Position numbers and translations under genes: made by a program. The notes beneath the pieces were generated by a model. That model was not told where the DNA came from and did not search any database. It worked only from the letters and a program-made list of their open reading frames with translations. From Microbacterium sp. Leaf288 (GTDB taxonomy: Bacteria; Actinomycetota; Actinomycetes; Actinomycetales; Microbacteriaceae): DNA of 64,000 bases. The stretch covers positions 664,778-728,777 of the forward strand of contig NZ_LMNI01000010.1 of the NCBI RefSeq assembly GCF_001422925.1. The letters are read 5' to 3'. How positions within the stretch are numbered: position 1 is the stretch's first letter; the number at the start of each line of letters is the position of its first letter. Shown piece by piece: positions 28,349 to 37,763 of the stretch.

Positions 28349-29536
28349 TCATGCTCCGACCCGTGGCAGCCGCCACCCCTCGATCCCCGACTCGACCGCT
28401 CCATCGAGCGCCAACAGCCCGAGGATCCCCTCCACGACGTCGGCCGCCATCCCCGCGCGTTGCGCGATCGCTCGGGGGTCGCGCCACACGCGTGTGCTCA
28501 TGGCGTCCTTCACGCGGGTCGCGTCCCCGGTGTACGTCCCGCCGACGGCAGGGGCGGCATCCATCGCCCCTCCCATCCCCAGCAGCTCGCGCACGTCATC
28601 TGCACTCGTGATGCACTGGGCGCCGTACTCCCGGATGAGCCGGTGCGTGCCTGCCGACGTCGCGGATGTGATCTGGCCCGGGACGGCGCCCAGCGGGCGC
28701 GACAGCGTCGCCGCATGACCCGCGGTGTTGAGCGAGCCGCTGCGCCATCCGGCTTCCACGACCACCGTGGCGGCCGAGAGCGCGGCGATCAGGCGGTTCC
28801 GCTGCAGGAAGCGCCACTTCGTCGGCGCCGAGCCGCATGCGACCTCGCTCACCACGACACCTCGTCGGGCGATGTCGTCGATCAGCTGCGTGTGGCCCGC
28901 GGGGTACGCGCGGTCGGCACCGCCCGCCAGCAGAGCGACGGTGAGTCCGCCGGCGAGAAGGGCGGCCCGGTGCGCTGCGCCGTCGATGCCGTACGCGCCG
29001 CCCGACACCACGGCGATGCCGCTGCCCGCCAGGTCGGCGGCGAGCTCCCTCGCCACGTGGTCGCCGTAGTGGGAGGCGGCCCTGGCGCCGACGATGGCGA
29101 CGGATGCCTCGAGCCGGCGCAGCGCCGAGGCGTCACCTCGCAGCCACAGGCACAGTGGCGCGTGCGCGCCGAGGTCGTCGATCTGGGTCGGCCAGTCCGG
29201 ATCGCCGCGCGTGAGCAGCGTCACGCCCCGTGCCGCCGCCGTGGCCAGGGACTCGGCCACCGCGCCCGCCGACAGTCGCGGAAGCCAGCGCCCCCGCCCT
29301 TCGGCGAGCTCCTTCGGTGTGAGTTCGGAGAGCTCCGCGCCCGCCAGCACGGCTTCCAGCGCCGCGACGGGGCCGCGCGCGCCGATGATGCGGCCGGCGA
29401 CGGAATCGCCCGGCTCGATGAGCAGGCACCAGACAGCCGTCGCATACCGTGCCCGGGCCTCATCCGCGTCGTACTCGATGCCCGCGGGCGACAGAGCCCG
29501 CCGGGCGGAGTCGGCGCTCAGGTCGAATGCGATCAC
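28349..29536 (-). CDS. dprA: DNA-processing protein DprA
   Basis: DprA binds incoming single-stranded DNA and loads RecA in transformable bacteria; it is also kept in many bacteria not known to be competent. The 395-residue protein has an N-terminal helical region, the Rossmann-like core with VAIVGARAAS, VSGGAYGIDGAAHRAAL, VALLAGGADRAYPAGH and FLQRNRLIAALS, and a C-terminal winged-helix-like part (GILGLLALDGAVES). The GTG start overlaps the comM stop codon by four bases. xerC follows. Confidence 0.95.
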   Translation of the reverse strand: MIAFDLSADSARRALSPAGIEYDADEARARYATAVWCLLIEPGDSVAGRIIGARGPVAALEAVLAGAELSELTPKELAEGRGRWLPRLSAGAVAESLATAAARGVTLLTRGDPDWPTQIDDLGAHAPLCLWLRGDASALRRLEASVAIVGARAASHYGDHVARELAADLAGSGIAVVSGGAYGIDGAAHRAALLAGGLTVALLAGGADRAYPAGHTQLIDDIARRGVVVSEVACGSAPTKWRFLQRNRLIAALSAATVVVEAGWRSGSLNTAGHAATLSRPLGAVPGQITSATSAGTHRLIREYGAQCITSADDVRELLGMGGAMDAAPAVGGTYTGDATRVKDAMSTRVWRDPRAIAQRAGMAADVVEGILGLLALDGAVESGIEGWRLPRVGA

Positions 29537-31056
29537 AGTGCGATCCCCTTCTTCAGGTACAGAGCCCGCCCGACATGCTCCGCCCCGAGCTGGGCGCGGC
29601 CCTCGATATCGGCCAAGGACCAGGCGACGCGCAAGACCCGGTCGTACGCCCGCAGGGTGAGCGCTCCGCGGTGGAGTGCGGCGTCGAGCGGGCGGCGGAC
29701 GACCGGGGACGGCGCGGCCGGTCCCTCGCGCAGCCACGTTCCCGGCACGTCGGCGTTCACCTTCCACGGCGTCTCGGCCAGGCGGTGGCTCGCTCGTGCC
29801 CGCGCATCGGCGACCTGAGCTCGCGCGCTCTCGGTCGAGACCGTCGGCCCGGCGCCGCGCTGCGCCACGGCGACGCGCGTCAGCGTCAGCTCGATGTCCA
29901 TGCGGTCCAGGAGCGGTCCGGACAGCCGGCCGAGATAGCGGCGGATCGCCGCCGGTGGACACGTGCACGTGCCCCCGCGGATGCCGTAGTCGCCGCAGGG
30001 GCACGGGTTCGTGGCGAGCACGAGCTGGAACCGGGCCGGATACTCGGCGTGCGCGCCCGCGCGGTCGATCGTGATGGCGCCGGACTCGAGGGGCTGCCGC
30101 AGGGCGTCCAGCGCACTGGCTGCGAACTCGCCGGCCTCGTCGAGGAACAGCACACCCTCGCTCGCGCGCGCGATCGCCCCGGGCCGCACCACACGGGAGC
30201 CGCCGCCGACCAGGGCGGCGACGCTCGCGCTGTGGTGCGGGGCGACGAACGGCGGGGTGCGAGAGAGCTCGACCACCCGGGAGCCGGCGAGACTCCGGAT
30301 GGAGGCCGCAGCCAGCGCCGCGCGGTCGTCGAGTTCGGGGAGTATGCCGGGCAGCCTCCGTGCGAGCATCGTCTTGCCCGCGCCCGGCGGCCCGCACATC
30401 AGCAGATGATGACCGCCTGCCGCTGCGACCACGAGCGCCTCGACGGCGTCGCGCTGGCCGATCACCTCCGCGAGATCCAGCGAGGGCTCGGGCGCCTCCT
30501 CGTCGTCCGGGAGAGCGACCGGTTCGTCGTCGGTGACTTCGACGTCGCCGCCGTGCCAGGCGATCACCTGCGCCAGGTTGACGGCGGCGAGGACCTCGAC
30601 GCCGTCCACCAATGAAGCCTCGGGGCCGTTGGCGTGGGGAACCACGACTCGTCGATGCCCCGCTCGCCGAGCGGCGACCACGGCCGGAAGCACACCCGGC
30701 ACCGGCCGGAGGCGCCCGTCGAGCCCGAGCTCACCGATGTGGACCGCCGACGCGACAGAGGCCGCATCCATGGAGGTCTCGGTGGCGAGAGACGCGACGG
30801 CGATGGCGACGTCGAATCCGGAACCCTGCTTGGGCAGACTCGCGGGCGACAGGTTGACCGTGAGGCGCCGTCGCGTGAGCGGCGTACCGGTGTTCGCGCA
30901 GGCGTTGTGCACGCGCTGGACCGACTCGCCCAGAGCCTTGTCGGGAAGCCCGATGATGCGGAAGTCCGGCTGCTGATTCGAGAGGTCCGCCTCGACTTCG
31001 ACGCATTCGCCCTCGGCACCCACGAGGGCGACGGCCCATGTGCGTGCGACCTTCAC
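29533..31056 (-). CDS. comM: YifB/ComM-family AAA+ Mg-chelatase-like ATPase
   Basis: ComM-type helicases promote branch migration during integration of transforming DNA. The 507-residue protein has the N-terminal Lon-protease-like domain (IIGLPDKALGESVQRVHNA ... LTVNLSPASLPKQG), Walker A in CGPPGAGKTMLARRLPGILP, Walker B-like VLFLDEAGEF, a Cys-rich insert NPCPCGDYGIRGG followed by TCTCPP, and the arginine-finger region SGPLLDRMDIE. The GTG has GGAGG upstream. It overlaps both yraN and dprA by four bases, giving a tightly coupled yraN-comM-dprA set. Confidence 0.93.
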   Translation of the reverse strand: MKVARTWAVALVGAEGECVEVEADLSNQQPDFRIIGLPDKALGESVQRVHNACANTGTPLTRRRLTVNLSPASLPKQGSGFDVAIAVASLATETSMDAASVASAVHIGELGLDGRLRPVPGVLPAVVAARRAGHRRVVVPHANGPEASLVDGVEVLAAVNLAQVIAWHGGDVEVTDDEPVALPDDEEAPEPSLDLAEVIGQRDAVEALVVAAAGGHHLLMCGPPGAGKTMLARRLPGILPELDDRAALAAASIRSLAGSRVVELSRTPPFVAPHHSASVAALVGGGSRVVRPGAIARASEGVLFLDEAGEFAASALDALRQPLESGAITIDRAGAHAEYPARFQLVLATNPCPCGDYGIRGGTCTCPPAAIRRYLGRLSGPLLDRMDIELTLTRVAVAQRGAGPTVSTESARAQVADARARASHRLAETPWKVNADVPGTWLREGPAAPSPVVRRPLDAALHRGALTLRAYDRVLRVAWSLADIEGRAQLGAEHVGRALYLKKGIAL

Positions 31057-31421
31057 GGCACCTCCACGTTGACGAGGTGTTCCAAGCGCGCCGTGCGAGG
31101 ATCGGCGCCGATGAGGCCGACGGCGTCGATGCGGAGCCGTCGTCCCTGCACGAGCTCGCGGTGTGCACTCGCCCACGCGATCGAAAGGCGCCAGAGCCTT
31201 CCGCGTTTGCGGGCGTCGATCGCCTCGAACGGGTGCCCGAATCCCTCATCACGCCGCGTCTTGACCTCGACGATGACCACCGCCGAGCGATCGGCGACCA
31301 CGAGGTCGATCTCGCCGTCGCGACATCGCCAGTTCCGCGCCAGGACGGTGAATCCCTGCGCCTCGAAGTACCGGGCCGCGCGGTCCTCGCCCGCTCGCCC
31401 GAGAACGTCTTTATGTGCCAT
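31053..31421 (-). CDS. UPF0102 (YraN-like) nuclease-fold protein
   Basis: A 122-residue protein with the endonuclease-like fold of the YraN family: GRAGEDRAARYFEAQGFTVLARNWR, then the acidic motif GEIDLVVADRSAVVIVEVKTRR (the D...ExK arrangement of restriction-type nucleases). Its role is not established; neighbourhood with comM and dprA suggests DNA processing. I chose the ATG at 31421 (MAHKDVLGRAGED); an in-frame ATG at 31472 would add 17 residues. It overlaps comM by four bases. Confidence 0.87.
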   Translation of the reverse strand: MAHKDVLGRAGEDRAARYFEAQGFTVLARNWRCRDGEIDLVVADRSAVVIVEVKTRRDEGFGHPFEAIDARKRGRLWRLSIAWASAHRELVQGRRLRIDAVGLIGADPRTARLEHLVNVEVP

Positions 31422-31533
31422 TCCGGCATCGTCGCGCGCGAGTGCCGGCGCGCGGACGCGAGGCCGCGGCATCCGTTCAGAACTCGCGGTGAGTCCCGGA
31501 ATCGTCGGACTGGGGAGGAGGCGTCAGGCCCGC

Positions 31534-31857
31534 TCAGGTGTCGAGCGAGAGCTCCTCGGGGAGATGGAAATCACGGCGCGAGAGCTCCTCGACGTTGACG
31601 TCCTTGAAGGTCAGCACGCGCACCGCCTTCACGAAGCGGTCAGCGCGGTAGATGTCCCAGACCCAGACGTCGGACATCGAGATCTCGAAGTAGAAATCGT
31701 GCTCGGTGTCGCGGCGTACGACGTTGACCTCGTTCGCTAGGTAGAAGCGCCGCTCCGTCTCGATCACGTACTGGAACTGCGAGACGACATCGCGGTACTC
31801 GCGGTACAGAGCGAGTTCGAGCTCGCGGTCGTAGTCTTCGAAGACCTCGTCATCCAT
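31534..31857 (-). CDS. DUF2469-family actinobacterial protein
   Basis: A 107-residue acidic protein (MDDEVFEDYDRELELALYREYRDVVSQF, then ETERRFYLANEVNV and DVWVWDIYRADRFVKAVRVLTFKDVNVEEL). This strongly conserved actinobacterial family has no assigned biochemical function and is regularly found between rnhB and yraN, as here. TAGGAT lies nine bases before the ATG, so the mRNA leader would be only two or three bases. Confidence 0.85.
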   Translation of the reverse strand: MDDEVFEDYDRELELALYREYRDVVSQFQYVIETERRFYLANEVNVVRRDTEHDFYFEISMSDVWVWDIYRADRFVKAVRVLTFKDVNVEELSRRDFHLPEELSLDT

Positions 31858-31918
31858 GGTGAATCCATCCTATGGGCGCGAACGGGTGCGGCGCCCCGCC
31901 TGTGCGTGTGGCGAACGC

Positions 31919-32578
31919 TCAGAAGAGCGTCGGCGCCTCGGCGATCGACCACGAGGCCCGGTGGTGCCGGCTGATGCCGTGCGTGCGGATGGCTTCACGA
32001 TGGTCGGGGCTCGCGTAGCCCTTGTTGCGCGCCCAGTTGTACGCGGGAAGCTCGTCGTGCAGCTCGGTCATGAGGCGGTCGCGCGCGACCTTGGCGATGA
32101 CGGATGCCGCGGCCGCCGAGGCGCAGTCGCGGTCGGCTTTGATCACCGGGCGCACGGTGAGCCCCCACTCGCCCGCTGGACGGATGTAGTCGTAGTTGCC
32201 GTCGAGGATGACGATGGCGTCCTCCGGCACGACGCCGTGCGCGCGGAGATCCGCGATGGCGCGGATCGAGGCGAGCCCGAGGGCGCGCATGATGCCGATC
32301 TCGTCGATCTCCTCGGAGCTCGCCCACCCGACGGCGCTGGCGGCGACCCACGAGGCCGCGCGTGCCGCGACGTCGGCGCGCTTCGGTTCGGGAACCAGCT
32401 TCGAGTCGCGAAGCCCCTGCGGGATGCGTTTGCGCGATCGCGGGGCGTCCACGACCGCCGCGCCGACCGCGACCGGACCCGCCAGCGCCCCTCGCCCCAC
32501 CTCGTCGCACGCGATGACGAGCGTGTGCTCGCGCAGGAGCCGGCGCTCCAGCGTGAGGCGGGGCTCGGCGACGGTCAC
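31919..32578 (-). CDS. rnhB: Ribonuclease HII
   Basis: RNase HII removes ribonucleotides misincorporated into DNA and RNA of RNA/DNA hybrids. The 219-residue protein has the catalytic motif ACDEVGRGALAGPVAVGA, then LDGNYDYI and KADRDCASAAAASVIAKVARD. The C terminus TPLF-like end is short, as in family members. The GTG start overlaps the lepB stop codon by four bases (GTGA). Confidence 0.95.
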   Translation of the reverse strand: MTVAEPRLTLERRLLREHTLVIACDEVGRGALAGPVAVGAAVVDAPRSRKRIPQGLRDSKLVPEPKRADVAARAASWVAASAVGWASSEEIDEIGIMRALGLASIRAIADLRAHGVVPEDAIVILDGNYDYIRPAGEWGLTVRPVIKADRDCASAAAASVIAKVARDRLMTELHDELPAYNWARNKGYASPDHREAIRTHGISRHHRASWSIAEAPTLF

Positions 32579-33351
32579 TTCCCGCCGCCCTCCGGCTCCG
32601 CGTCGGGGACCCCGGCGAACACGTCGTGGTGGAAGTCCAGCAGGCCGAACCGGTCGAACGGCCACGTCACGAGGAACGCGCGCCCGACGAGGTTGTCGAT
32701 GGGCACGAAGCCCTTGCCCGGCTGATCGGTGTTGTACCGCGAGTCCTTCGAGCGGTAGCGGTTGTCGCCGAGCACCCAGAGGCTGCCCGCGGGAACTGTG
32801 ACGTCGAACGGATCGCCCGAAGCGGCGGTCTCGCCCGCCGGCAGCTTGACGTACGCGCTCTCGTCGATCGGGACATCGTTGACGGTGATCTGCCCAATGG
32901 CGTTGCAGCACACCACGTGGTCGCCGGGAACCCCGATGATGCGCTTCACGAGATGGTCGTCGCTGTCGGGCGCCGCGAGGCCGACGAGCGACAGGACCCA
33001 TTCGACACCCTCGACGATCGGAGGACGCGCGGGGGCGGTGCTGGGCGGCAGCCATCCGCCCGGGTCCTGGAACACGACGATGTCGCCGCGCTCGTAACCG
33101 CCGAAGCGCGGCGTGATCTCGTCCACGAGGATGCGGTCCTTGACGTGGAGGGTGTCCTCCATCGACCCCGAGGGAATGTAGAACGACCGCACGAGGAACG
33201 TCTTCACCACGAGCGAGACGAGAACGGCGATCAGGATGATCACGACGACATCGCGCAGGAACACCAGCCAGCCCCGACGACGCGGCTGAATGGTCGCAGC
33301 GGGCTCGGGCCGGGGCGCCGGCTCGGCCGGAGCCGACTTCTCGGTCGTCAT
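32575..33351 (-). CDS. lepB: Signal peptidase I
   Basis: LepB cleaves signal peptides of exported proteins at the outer face of the membrane. The 258-residue protein has a Pro-rich cytoplasmic N terminus, a single TM segment (FLRDVVVIILIAVLVSLVV), the catalytic Ser in YIPSGSMEDTL, the general base Lys in VKRIIGVPGDHV, and the box-E-like VLGDNRYRSKDSR. The ATG at 33351 is preceded by AAGGAA. It lies between rplS and rnhB, the usual order, and is separated from rplS by a terminator. Confidence 0.95.
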   Translation of the reverse strand: MTTEKSAPAEPAPRPEPAATIQPRRRGWLVFLRDVVVIILIAVLVSLVVKTFLVRSFYIPSGSMEDTLHVKDRILVDEITPRFGGYERGDIVVFQDPGGWLPPSTAPARPPIVEGVEWVLSLVGLAAPDSDDHLVKRIIGVPGDHVVCCNAIGQITVNDVPIDESAYVKLPAGETAASGDPFDVTVPAGSLWVLGDNRYRSKDSRYNTDQPGKGFVPIDNLVGRAFLVTWPFDRFGLLDFHHDVFAGVPDAEPEGGGK

Positions 33352-33427
33352 GAGTTCCTTCGCGGGTGCCGGCGGTCGCGGCGGCCCGCCTTCAAGGGTC
33401 GCACATTCCGGCCCTTCCGGCGTACGG

Positions 33428-33462
33428 ACGAAGCCCCGGACCTGGTCGGTCCGGGGCTTCGT
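33428..33462 (-). terminator. Terminator between rplS and lepB
   Basis: Perfect 15-base arms (ACGAAGCCCCGGACC and its complement) flank a five-base loop (TGGTC). It lies just after the rplS stop codon on the minus strand and should end the L19 message. Confidence 0.88.
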
Positions 33463-33484
33463 GACAGCGCTTGCGGGGAGAGCG

Positions 33485-33835
33485 TCAGTTGCTCTCGCGC
33501 TTCTCCTTGATCTTGGCCTTCTTGCCACGGAGGTTGCGCAGGTAATAGAGCTTCGCGCGACGCACGTCACCACGGGTCACGACCTCGATGTGGTCGATGA
33601 CCGGGGAGTGCACCGGGAAGGTGCGCTCGACGCCGACCTGGAAGCTGATCTTGCGGACCGTGAAGGTCTCGCGAACGCCGTCGCCGGAGCGGCCGATGAC
33701 GACGCCCTGGAAGACCTGGATGCGCGAGCGGTTGCCCTCGGTGATGTTGACGTGCACCTTCACGGTGTCGCCGGCGTTGAAGGCGGGGATGTCGGAGCGG
33801 AGTGAAGCCGCGTCGACGGCGTCGAGGATCTGCAT
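33485..33835 (-). CDS. rplS: 50S ribosomal protein L19
   Basis: L19 sits at the 30S-50S interface. The 116-residue protein has the full-length family pattern: [48 protein letters not shown], and a basic end [21 protein letters not shown]. The ATG at 33835 has a GAGAGA-type site. About 170 bases upstream carry no gene; TACCAT on the minus strand in that stretch is a possible -10, giving a leader of about 40 bases. Confidence 0.97.
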   Translation of the reverse strand: MQILDAVDAASLRSDIPAFNAGDTVKVHVNITEGNRSRIQVFQGVVIGRSGDGVRETFTVRKISFQVGVERTFPVHSPVIDHIEVVTRGDVRRAKLYYLRNLRGKKAKIKEKRESN

Positions 33836-34003
33836 GATCGTCTCTCTCTGCGGCCGCCACAGGTCGACCGCGGGAAGGATGGTAAAGGACTGAGTGTGCC
33901 GCAGGCCTTCGGCGTGACGCCGTCCAGCTGGTTCCCCTGAGGCAGAACCGGTCAGGGCACAAACAGCCATTCTGCCATGGATGCCGCACCCGGCCAAACC
34001 GCG

Positions 34004-34498
34004 TCAGTTCGCGGGTGGCGTCTGCTTCTCCGAGATGACGATGACTTCGCGCGGAGCAGCCTGCGGCGCGTCGGTCTCCGCGGGGATGTACGCGACCCCT
34101 TCGGAGGTGTGCAGGACGAATCGCGAGGGCCGCGCCTCGCTCCACAGCTGCCACAGCTCGAGCCAGAAGAGGCCGACGCCGGCGAGGATGGCCACCACCA
34201 TGACGGGCGCCCACCACGCCTCGGCGAAGAAGCCGAGCGAGATCACGAGCAGGTGCCACACGGTGAACCCGAGCACGTCCCACCAGGAGACGGCGCGATG
34301 AGCCCGCACCGTTCCGCGCGCCCGCACCAGGACGGTGAGGAGCAGCTGCCACAGGAAGACGCCCGGAATGGCGAGGAACAGCACCCAGAGGAACGCCCAG
34401 CCGCCCGTGCTGAACACGGCCCATCCGACCAGGAGCCACAGCGGCAGCAGGAAGGCGGACGGGATCAGCCAGCCGAAGAATGCGCGACGCAGCCACAT
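34004..34498 (-). CDS. Predicted membrane protein, function unknown
   Basis: A 164-residue protein with two hydrophobic pairs: FFGWLIPSAFLLPLWLLVGWAV and FLWVLFLAIPGVFLWQLLLTVLV, then VLGFTVWHLLVISLGFFAEA and APVMVVAILAGVGLFWLELW, so four TM segments. A short hydrophilic C-terminal tail (VLHTSEGVAYIPAE onward) follows. I recognise no family function. The ATG at 34498 is chosen because TAGCAT lies seven bases upstream (leaderless); an upstream in-frame start would overlap that promoter. It is divergent from map. Confidence 0.72.
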   Translation of the reverse strand: MWLRRAFFGWLIPSAFLLPLWLLVGWAVFSTGGWAFLWVLFLAIPGVFLWQLLLTVLVRARGTVRAHRAVSWWDVLGFTVWHLLVISLGFFAEAWWAPVMVVAILAGVGLFWLELWQLWSEARPSRFVLHTSEGVAYIPAETDAPQAAPREVIVISEKQTPPAN

Positions 34499-34505
34499 GT
34501 CACTG

Positions 34506-34511
34506 ATGCTA
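34506..34511 (-). promoter_or_regulatory. -10 element of the four-TM protein gene (leaderless)
   Basis: TAGCAT (minus strand) is separated by seven bases from the ATG at 34498, so the transcript would start at or next to the A of the start codon. Confidence 0.55.
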
Positions 34512-34617
34512 CGCCCGCACACGACCCCCGTGGTCCGCTTCCGCGCGCCGCGGAGCATCCTCCCAGCCCCGTGCTGACGGGTCAGACAGAATGGAGGGGA
34601 ACGAGAGGATCCCCCAC

Positions 34618-35400
34618 ATGATCGAGTTGCGCACGCCTGCCGAGATCGAGGCGATGAAGCCCGCAGGGCGATTCGTCGCCGAGACGCTCGCGACGCTGCG
34701 CGATGAGACCAAGGTGGGCACGAACCTCCTCGCTATCGACCGTCGCGCGCACGACCTCATCCGCCGCGCGGGCGCCGAGTCGTGCTACATCGACTACCAC
34801 CCGTCGTTCGGCGCCCGTCCCTTCGGGAAGGTCATCTGCACCTCTGTGAACGACGCCGTCCTGCACGGACTCCCCTTCGACTACGCACTGCGCGACGGCG
34901 ACCTCGTGTCGCTCGACTTCGCGGTCTCAGTGGACGGGTGGGTGGCTGACTCCGCGGTCTCGTTCGTCGTGGGATCCCCGCGCGACGAGGACCTCGCGCT
35001 CATCGACACGACCGAGCGTGCACTGGCCGCCGCCATCGGCGCGGCGACGGTGGGCAACCGCATCGGCGACATCTCGGCATCGATCGCCGCGGTCGCGCAC
35101 GCCGACGGCTACGCCATCAACACCGACTTCGGCGGCCACGGCGTCGGCAGGATCATGCACGGCGACCCGCACGTGCCCAACGACGGCAAGGCCGGCCGTG
35201 GCTACCCGCTCCGCGCCGGCCTCGTTGTCGCGCTCGAGCCGTGGTTCCTGCAGACCACGGACGAGCTCGTGACCGACCCCGACGGCTGGACGCTGCGCTC
35301 GGTCGACGGCTCCCGCGGGGCCCATGCCGAGCACACCGTCGCGATCACCGAGGACGGCCCCATCGTCCTCACCGACCGGTCCTGGCTCGGCGTCGCCTGA
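34618..35400 (+). CDS. map: Type I methionine aminopeptidase
   Basis: MetAP removes the initiator methionine from nascent proteins using two metal ions. The 260-residue protein has all five expected metal ligands: Asp in SLDFAVSVDGW and in ADSAVSF, His in GGHGVGRIMHG, Glu in VALEPWF and Glu in AEHTVAIT. The substrate-side motif VNDAVLHGLP is also present. The ATG at 34618 has GAGAGGA upstream. It stands alone here, convergent with the second glgX, away from the usual ribosomal-protein location of map. Confidence 0.95.
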   Translation: MIELRTPAEIEAMKPAGRFVAETLATLRDETKVGTNLLAIDRRAHDLIRRAGAESCYIDYHPSFGARPFGKVICTSVNDAVLHGLPFDYALRDGDLVSLDFAVSVDGWVADSAVSFVVGSPRDEDLALIDTTERALAAAIGAATVGNRIGDISASIAAVAHADGYAINTDFGGHGVGRIMHGDPHVPNDGKAGRGYPLRAGLVVALEPWFLQTTDELVTDPDGWTLRSVDGSRGAHAEHTVAITEDGPIVLTDRSWLGVA

Positions 35401-35406
35401 CCGCGT

Positions 35407-35431
35407 GCACCTGACCGGTCCGGTCAGGTGC
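35407..35431. terminator. Palindrome between convergent map and glgX copy 2
   Basis: Twelve-base perfect arms (GCACCTGACCGG and its complement) flank one base, seven bases after the map stop codon, and include the TGA stop of the glgX copy 2 gene. This suits a compact bidirectional terminator. No long U-run follows. Confidence 0.6.
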
Positions 35432-37625
35432 GCAGCTCCGCGCGGGGGGCGTGCGCGGGCGTCCCCGCGCCGGCGAGTGCGGCGAGCGATGCGGCCACCG
35501 AGTGATCGACCTCACGCTCGACCCGCGGGTGCTCGCTCAGCACGATGAGCGACTTCGCCGCGAGGCGCAGGGTGTCGCCCGGCTCGATGAGCGCCGAGTC
35601 CGCGCGCTCGCCCGCGGTGTCGATGACGACCTCCCAATCGGGGCTGAACTCGACCACCGGGATGCGGAAGTCGATGATGTCGTCGCCGGCGTTGAAGAGG
35701 ACGATGAAGTGGCGGTCGCGGATCGGTTCGCCGCGCCGGTCCTTCTCGCGGATGCCCTGACCGTTGAGGAACACGCCGACCGCGCGCCCGAATCCGGACT
35801 CCCAGTCTTCCGGCTGCATGAGCGTCCCATCGGGACGCAGCCACGCGATGTCCTGGATCGGAACACCCGCGTCGCGCCGCACCGGACGGCCCTCGAAGAA
35901 CCGGCGCCGGCGGAAGGTGGGGTGGTCGCGCCGCAGCCGGCTCATCGCCGCGGTGAATTCGAGCAGCGGGCGGTCCACGGCATCCCAATCGATCCACGTG
36001 GTCTCGTTGTCCTGCGCATAGCCGTTGTTGTTGCCCTGCTGCGTGCGGCCGAGCTCGTCGCCGTGCAGCAGCATGGGCACGCCCTGGCTGAGCATGAGCG
36101 TCGCGATGAAGTTGCGCTGCTGACGGGCGCGCATGGTCAGCACCGCGGGGTCGTCGGTGGGGCCCTCGACGCCGAAGTTGTCGGAGCGGTTGTCGTCGGC
36201 GCCGTCGCGGCCGTCCTCGCCGTTGGCCTCGTTGTGCTTCTCGTTGTACGACACGAGATCGCGCAGAGTGAACCCGTCGTGGGCCGTGACGAAGTTGACG
36301 GATGCCACGGGCCGGCGCCCGGAGTGCTCGTAGAGGTCGCTCGACCCGGTGAGGCGGGAGGCGAACTCGCCGAGTGCCTGCGGCTCACCGCGCCAGAAGT
36401 CGCGGACGGTGTCGCGGTACTTGCCGTTCCACTCGGTCCACTGGGGCGGGAAGTTGCCCACCTGGTAGCCGCCGGGACCGACGTCCCACGGCTCGGCGAT
36501 GAGCTTCACCTGCGAGACCACCGGGTCCTGCTGGACCAGTTCGAAGAAGGTCGACAGGCGGTCGACATCGTAGAACTCGCGCGCGAGCGCGGAGGCGAGG
36601 TCGAAGCGGAACCCGTCGACGTGCATCTCGAGCACCCAGTACCGCAGCGAGTCCATGAGGAGCTGCAGTGAGTGAGGGTTGCGCACGTTGAGGCTGTTGC
36701 CGGTGCCCGTGTAGTCGGTGTAGAACCGCTTGTCGTCGTCGAGCTTGTAGTAGGCGGCGTTGTCGATGCCCCGCATCGACAGGGTCGGCCCGAGGTGGTT
36801 GCCCTCGGCCGTGTGGTTGTACACGACGTCGAGGATGACCTCGATGCCCGCCGCGTGCAGCGCGCGCACCATCGCCTTGAACTCCTGCACCTGCTGACCG
36901 CGGTCGCCGGTCGCGGCGTAGCGGTTGTGCGGGGCGAAGTACGAGATCGAGTTGTAGCCCCAGTAGTTCGAGAGCCCCTTCTCCTGCAGCACCGCGTCGT
37001 CGACGAACTGGTGCACCGGCATGAGCTCGATCGCCGTCACCCCGAGCTTCGTGAGGTGCTCGATGATCGCCGGGTGCGCGACGGCGCTGTAGGTGCCGCG
37101 CATGTCCTCCGGGATCGCGGGGTGGCGCTCGGTGAGTCCGCGGACGTGCGCCTCGTAGATGAGCGTCTCGGAGTAGGGAGTGCCGGGGCGGCGGTCGCCC
37201 GCCCAGTCGAAGAAGGGATTGACGACGACGCCCTTGATCATGTCGCCGGCGGAGTCGTCGTCGTTGCGCGAGTCGGGATCCCCGAACGTGTAGCCGTAGA
37301 CCGATTGTCCCCACGTGACCGCGCCCTCCACCGCCTTCGCGTAGGGGTCGAGGAGCAGCTTGGCGGGGTTGAAACGCAGGCCGTTCGCGGGATCGTACGG
37401 GCCGTGGACGCGATAGCCGTAGCGCTGGCCGGGCTGGATGTTCGGCACATACGTGTGCCACACGAACGCGTCGACCTCGACGAGATCGAGGCGCGTCTCG
37501 GCGCCGCGTTCCCCGAACAGGCAGAGCTCGACGCGCTCGGCGCCCTCGCTGAACAGTGCGAAGTTCGTGCCGCTGCCGTCGAACGTCGCTCCGAGCGGAT
37601 ATGCCGATCCCGGCCAAGTGTGCAC
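35424..37625 (-). CDS. glgX: Glycogen debranching enzyme GlgX, copy 2
   Basis: A 733-residue GH13 isoamylase-type debranching enzyme. It starts WPGSAYPLGATFDGSGTNFALFSE (CBM48), then has the barrel with YNHTAEGNHLGPTLS, the nucleophile Asp in DGFRFDLASAL (near residue 341), the acid Glu in IAEPWDVGPGGYQ (near 378) and TAHDGFTLRDLVSYNEKHN. It is about 40 residues longer than copy 1 and has a different N terminus, so the two are paralogues with likely distinct chain preferences. The GTG has GGAGAAG upstream and TAGGGT (37659-37654) as a likely -10. Confidence 0.93.
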   Translation of the reverse strand: MHTWPGSAYPLGATFDGSGTNFALFSEGAERVELCLFGERGAETRLDLVEVDAFVWHTYVPNIQPGQRYGYRVHGPYDPANGLRFNPAKLLLDPYAKAVEGAVTWGQSVYGYTFGDPDSRNDDDSAGDMIKGVVVNPFFDWAGDRRPGTPYSETLIYEAHVRGLTERHPAIPEDMRGTYSAVAHPAIIEHLTKLGVTAIELMPVHQFVDDAVLQEKGLSNYWGYNSISYFAPHNRYAATGDRGQQVQEFKAMVRALHAAGIEVILDVVYNHTAEGNHLGPTLSMRGIDNAAYYKLDDDKRFYTDYTGTGNSLNVRNPHSLQLLMDSLRYWVLEMHVDGFRFDLASALAREFYDVDRLSTFFELVQQDPVVSQVKLIAEPWDVGPGGYQVGNFPPQWTEWNGKYRDTVRDFWRGEPQALGEFASRLTGSSDLYEHSGRRPVASVNFVTAHDGFTLRDLVSYNEKHNEANGEDGRDGADDNRSDNFGVEGPTDDPAVLTMRARQQRNFIATLMLSQGVPMLLHGDELGRTQQGNNNGYAQDNETTWIDWDAVDRPLLEFTAAMSRLRRDHPTFRRRRFFEGRPVRRDAGVPIQDIAWLRPDGTLMQPEDWESGFGRAVGVFLNGQGIREKDRRGEPIRDRHFIVLFNAGDDIIDFRIPVVEFSPDWEVVIDTAGERADSALIEPGDTLRLAAKSLIVLSEHPRVEREVDHSVAASLAALAGAGTPAHAPRAELRT

Positions 37626-37763
37626 GAATCTTCTCCTCGAATCGGGTCGCTACACCCTATCCGAGCAGGGTCGACGAACCGCGGGCGGTCCTTCGGGTCG
37701 CGGCATCCATTCCGCTCTTCTCACTTCTGCGCGCCGGCCGGTGTGATCGAAACGTTCGCTCGG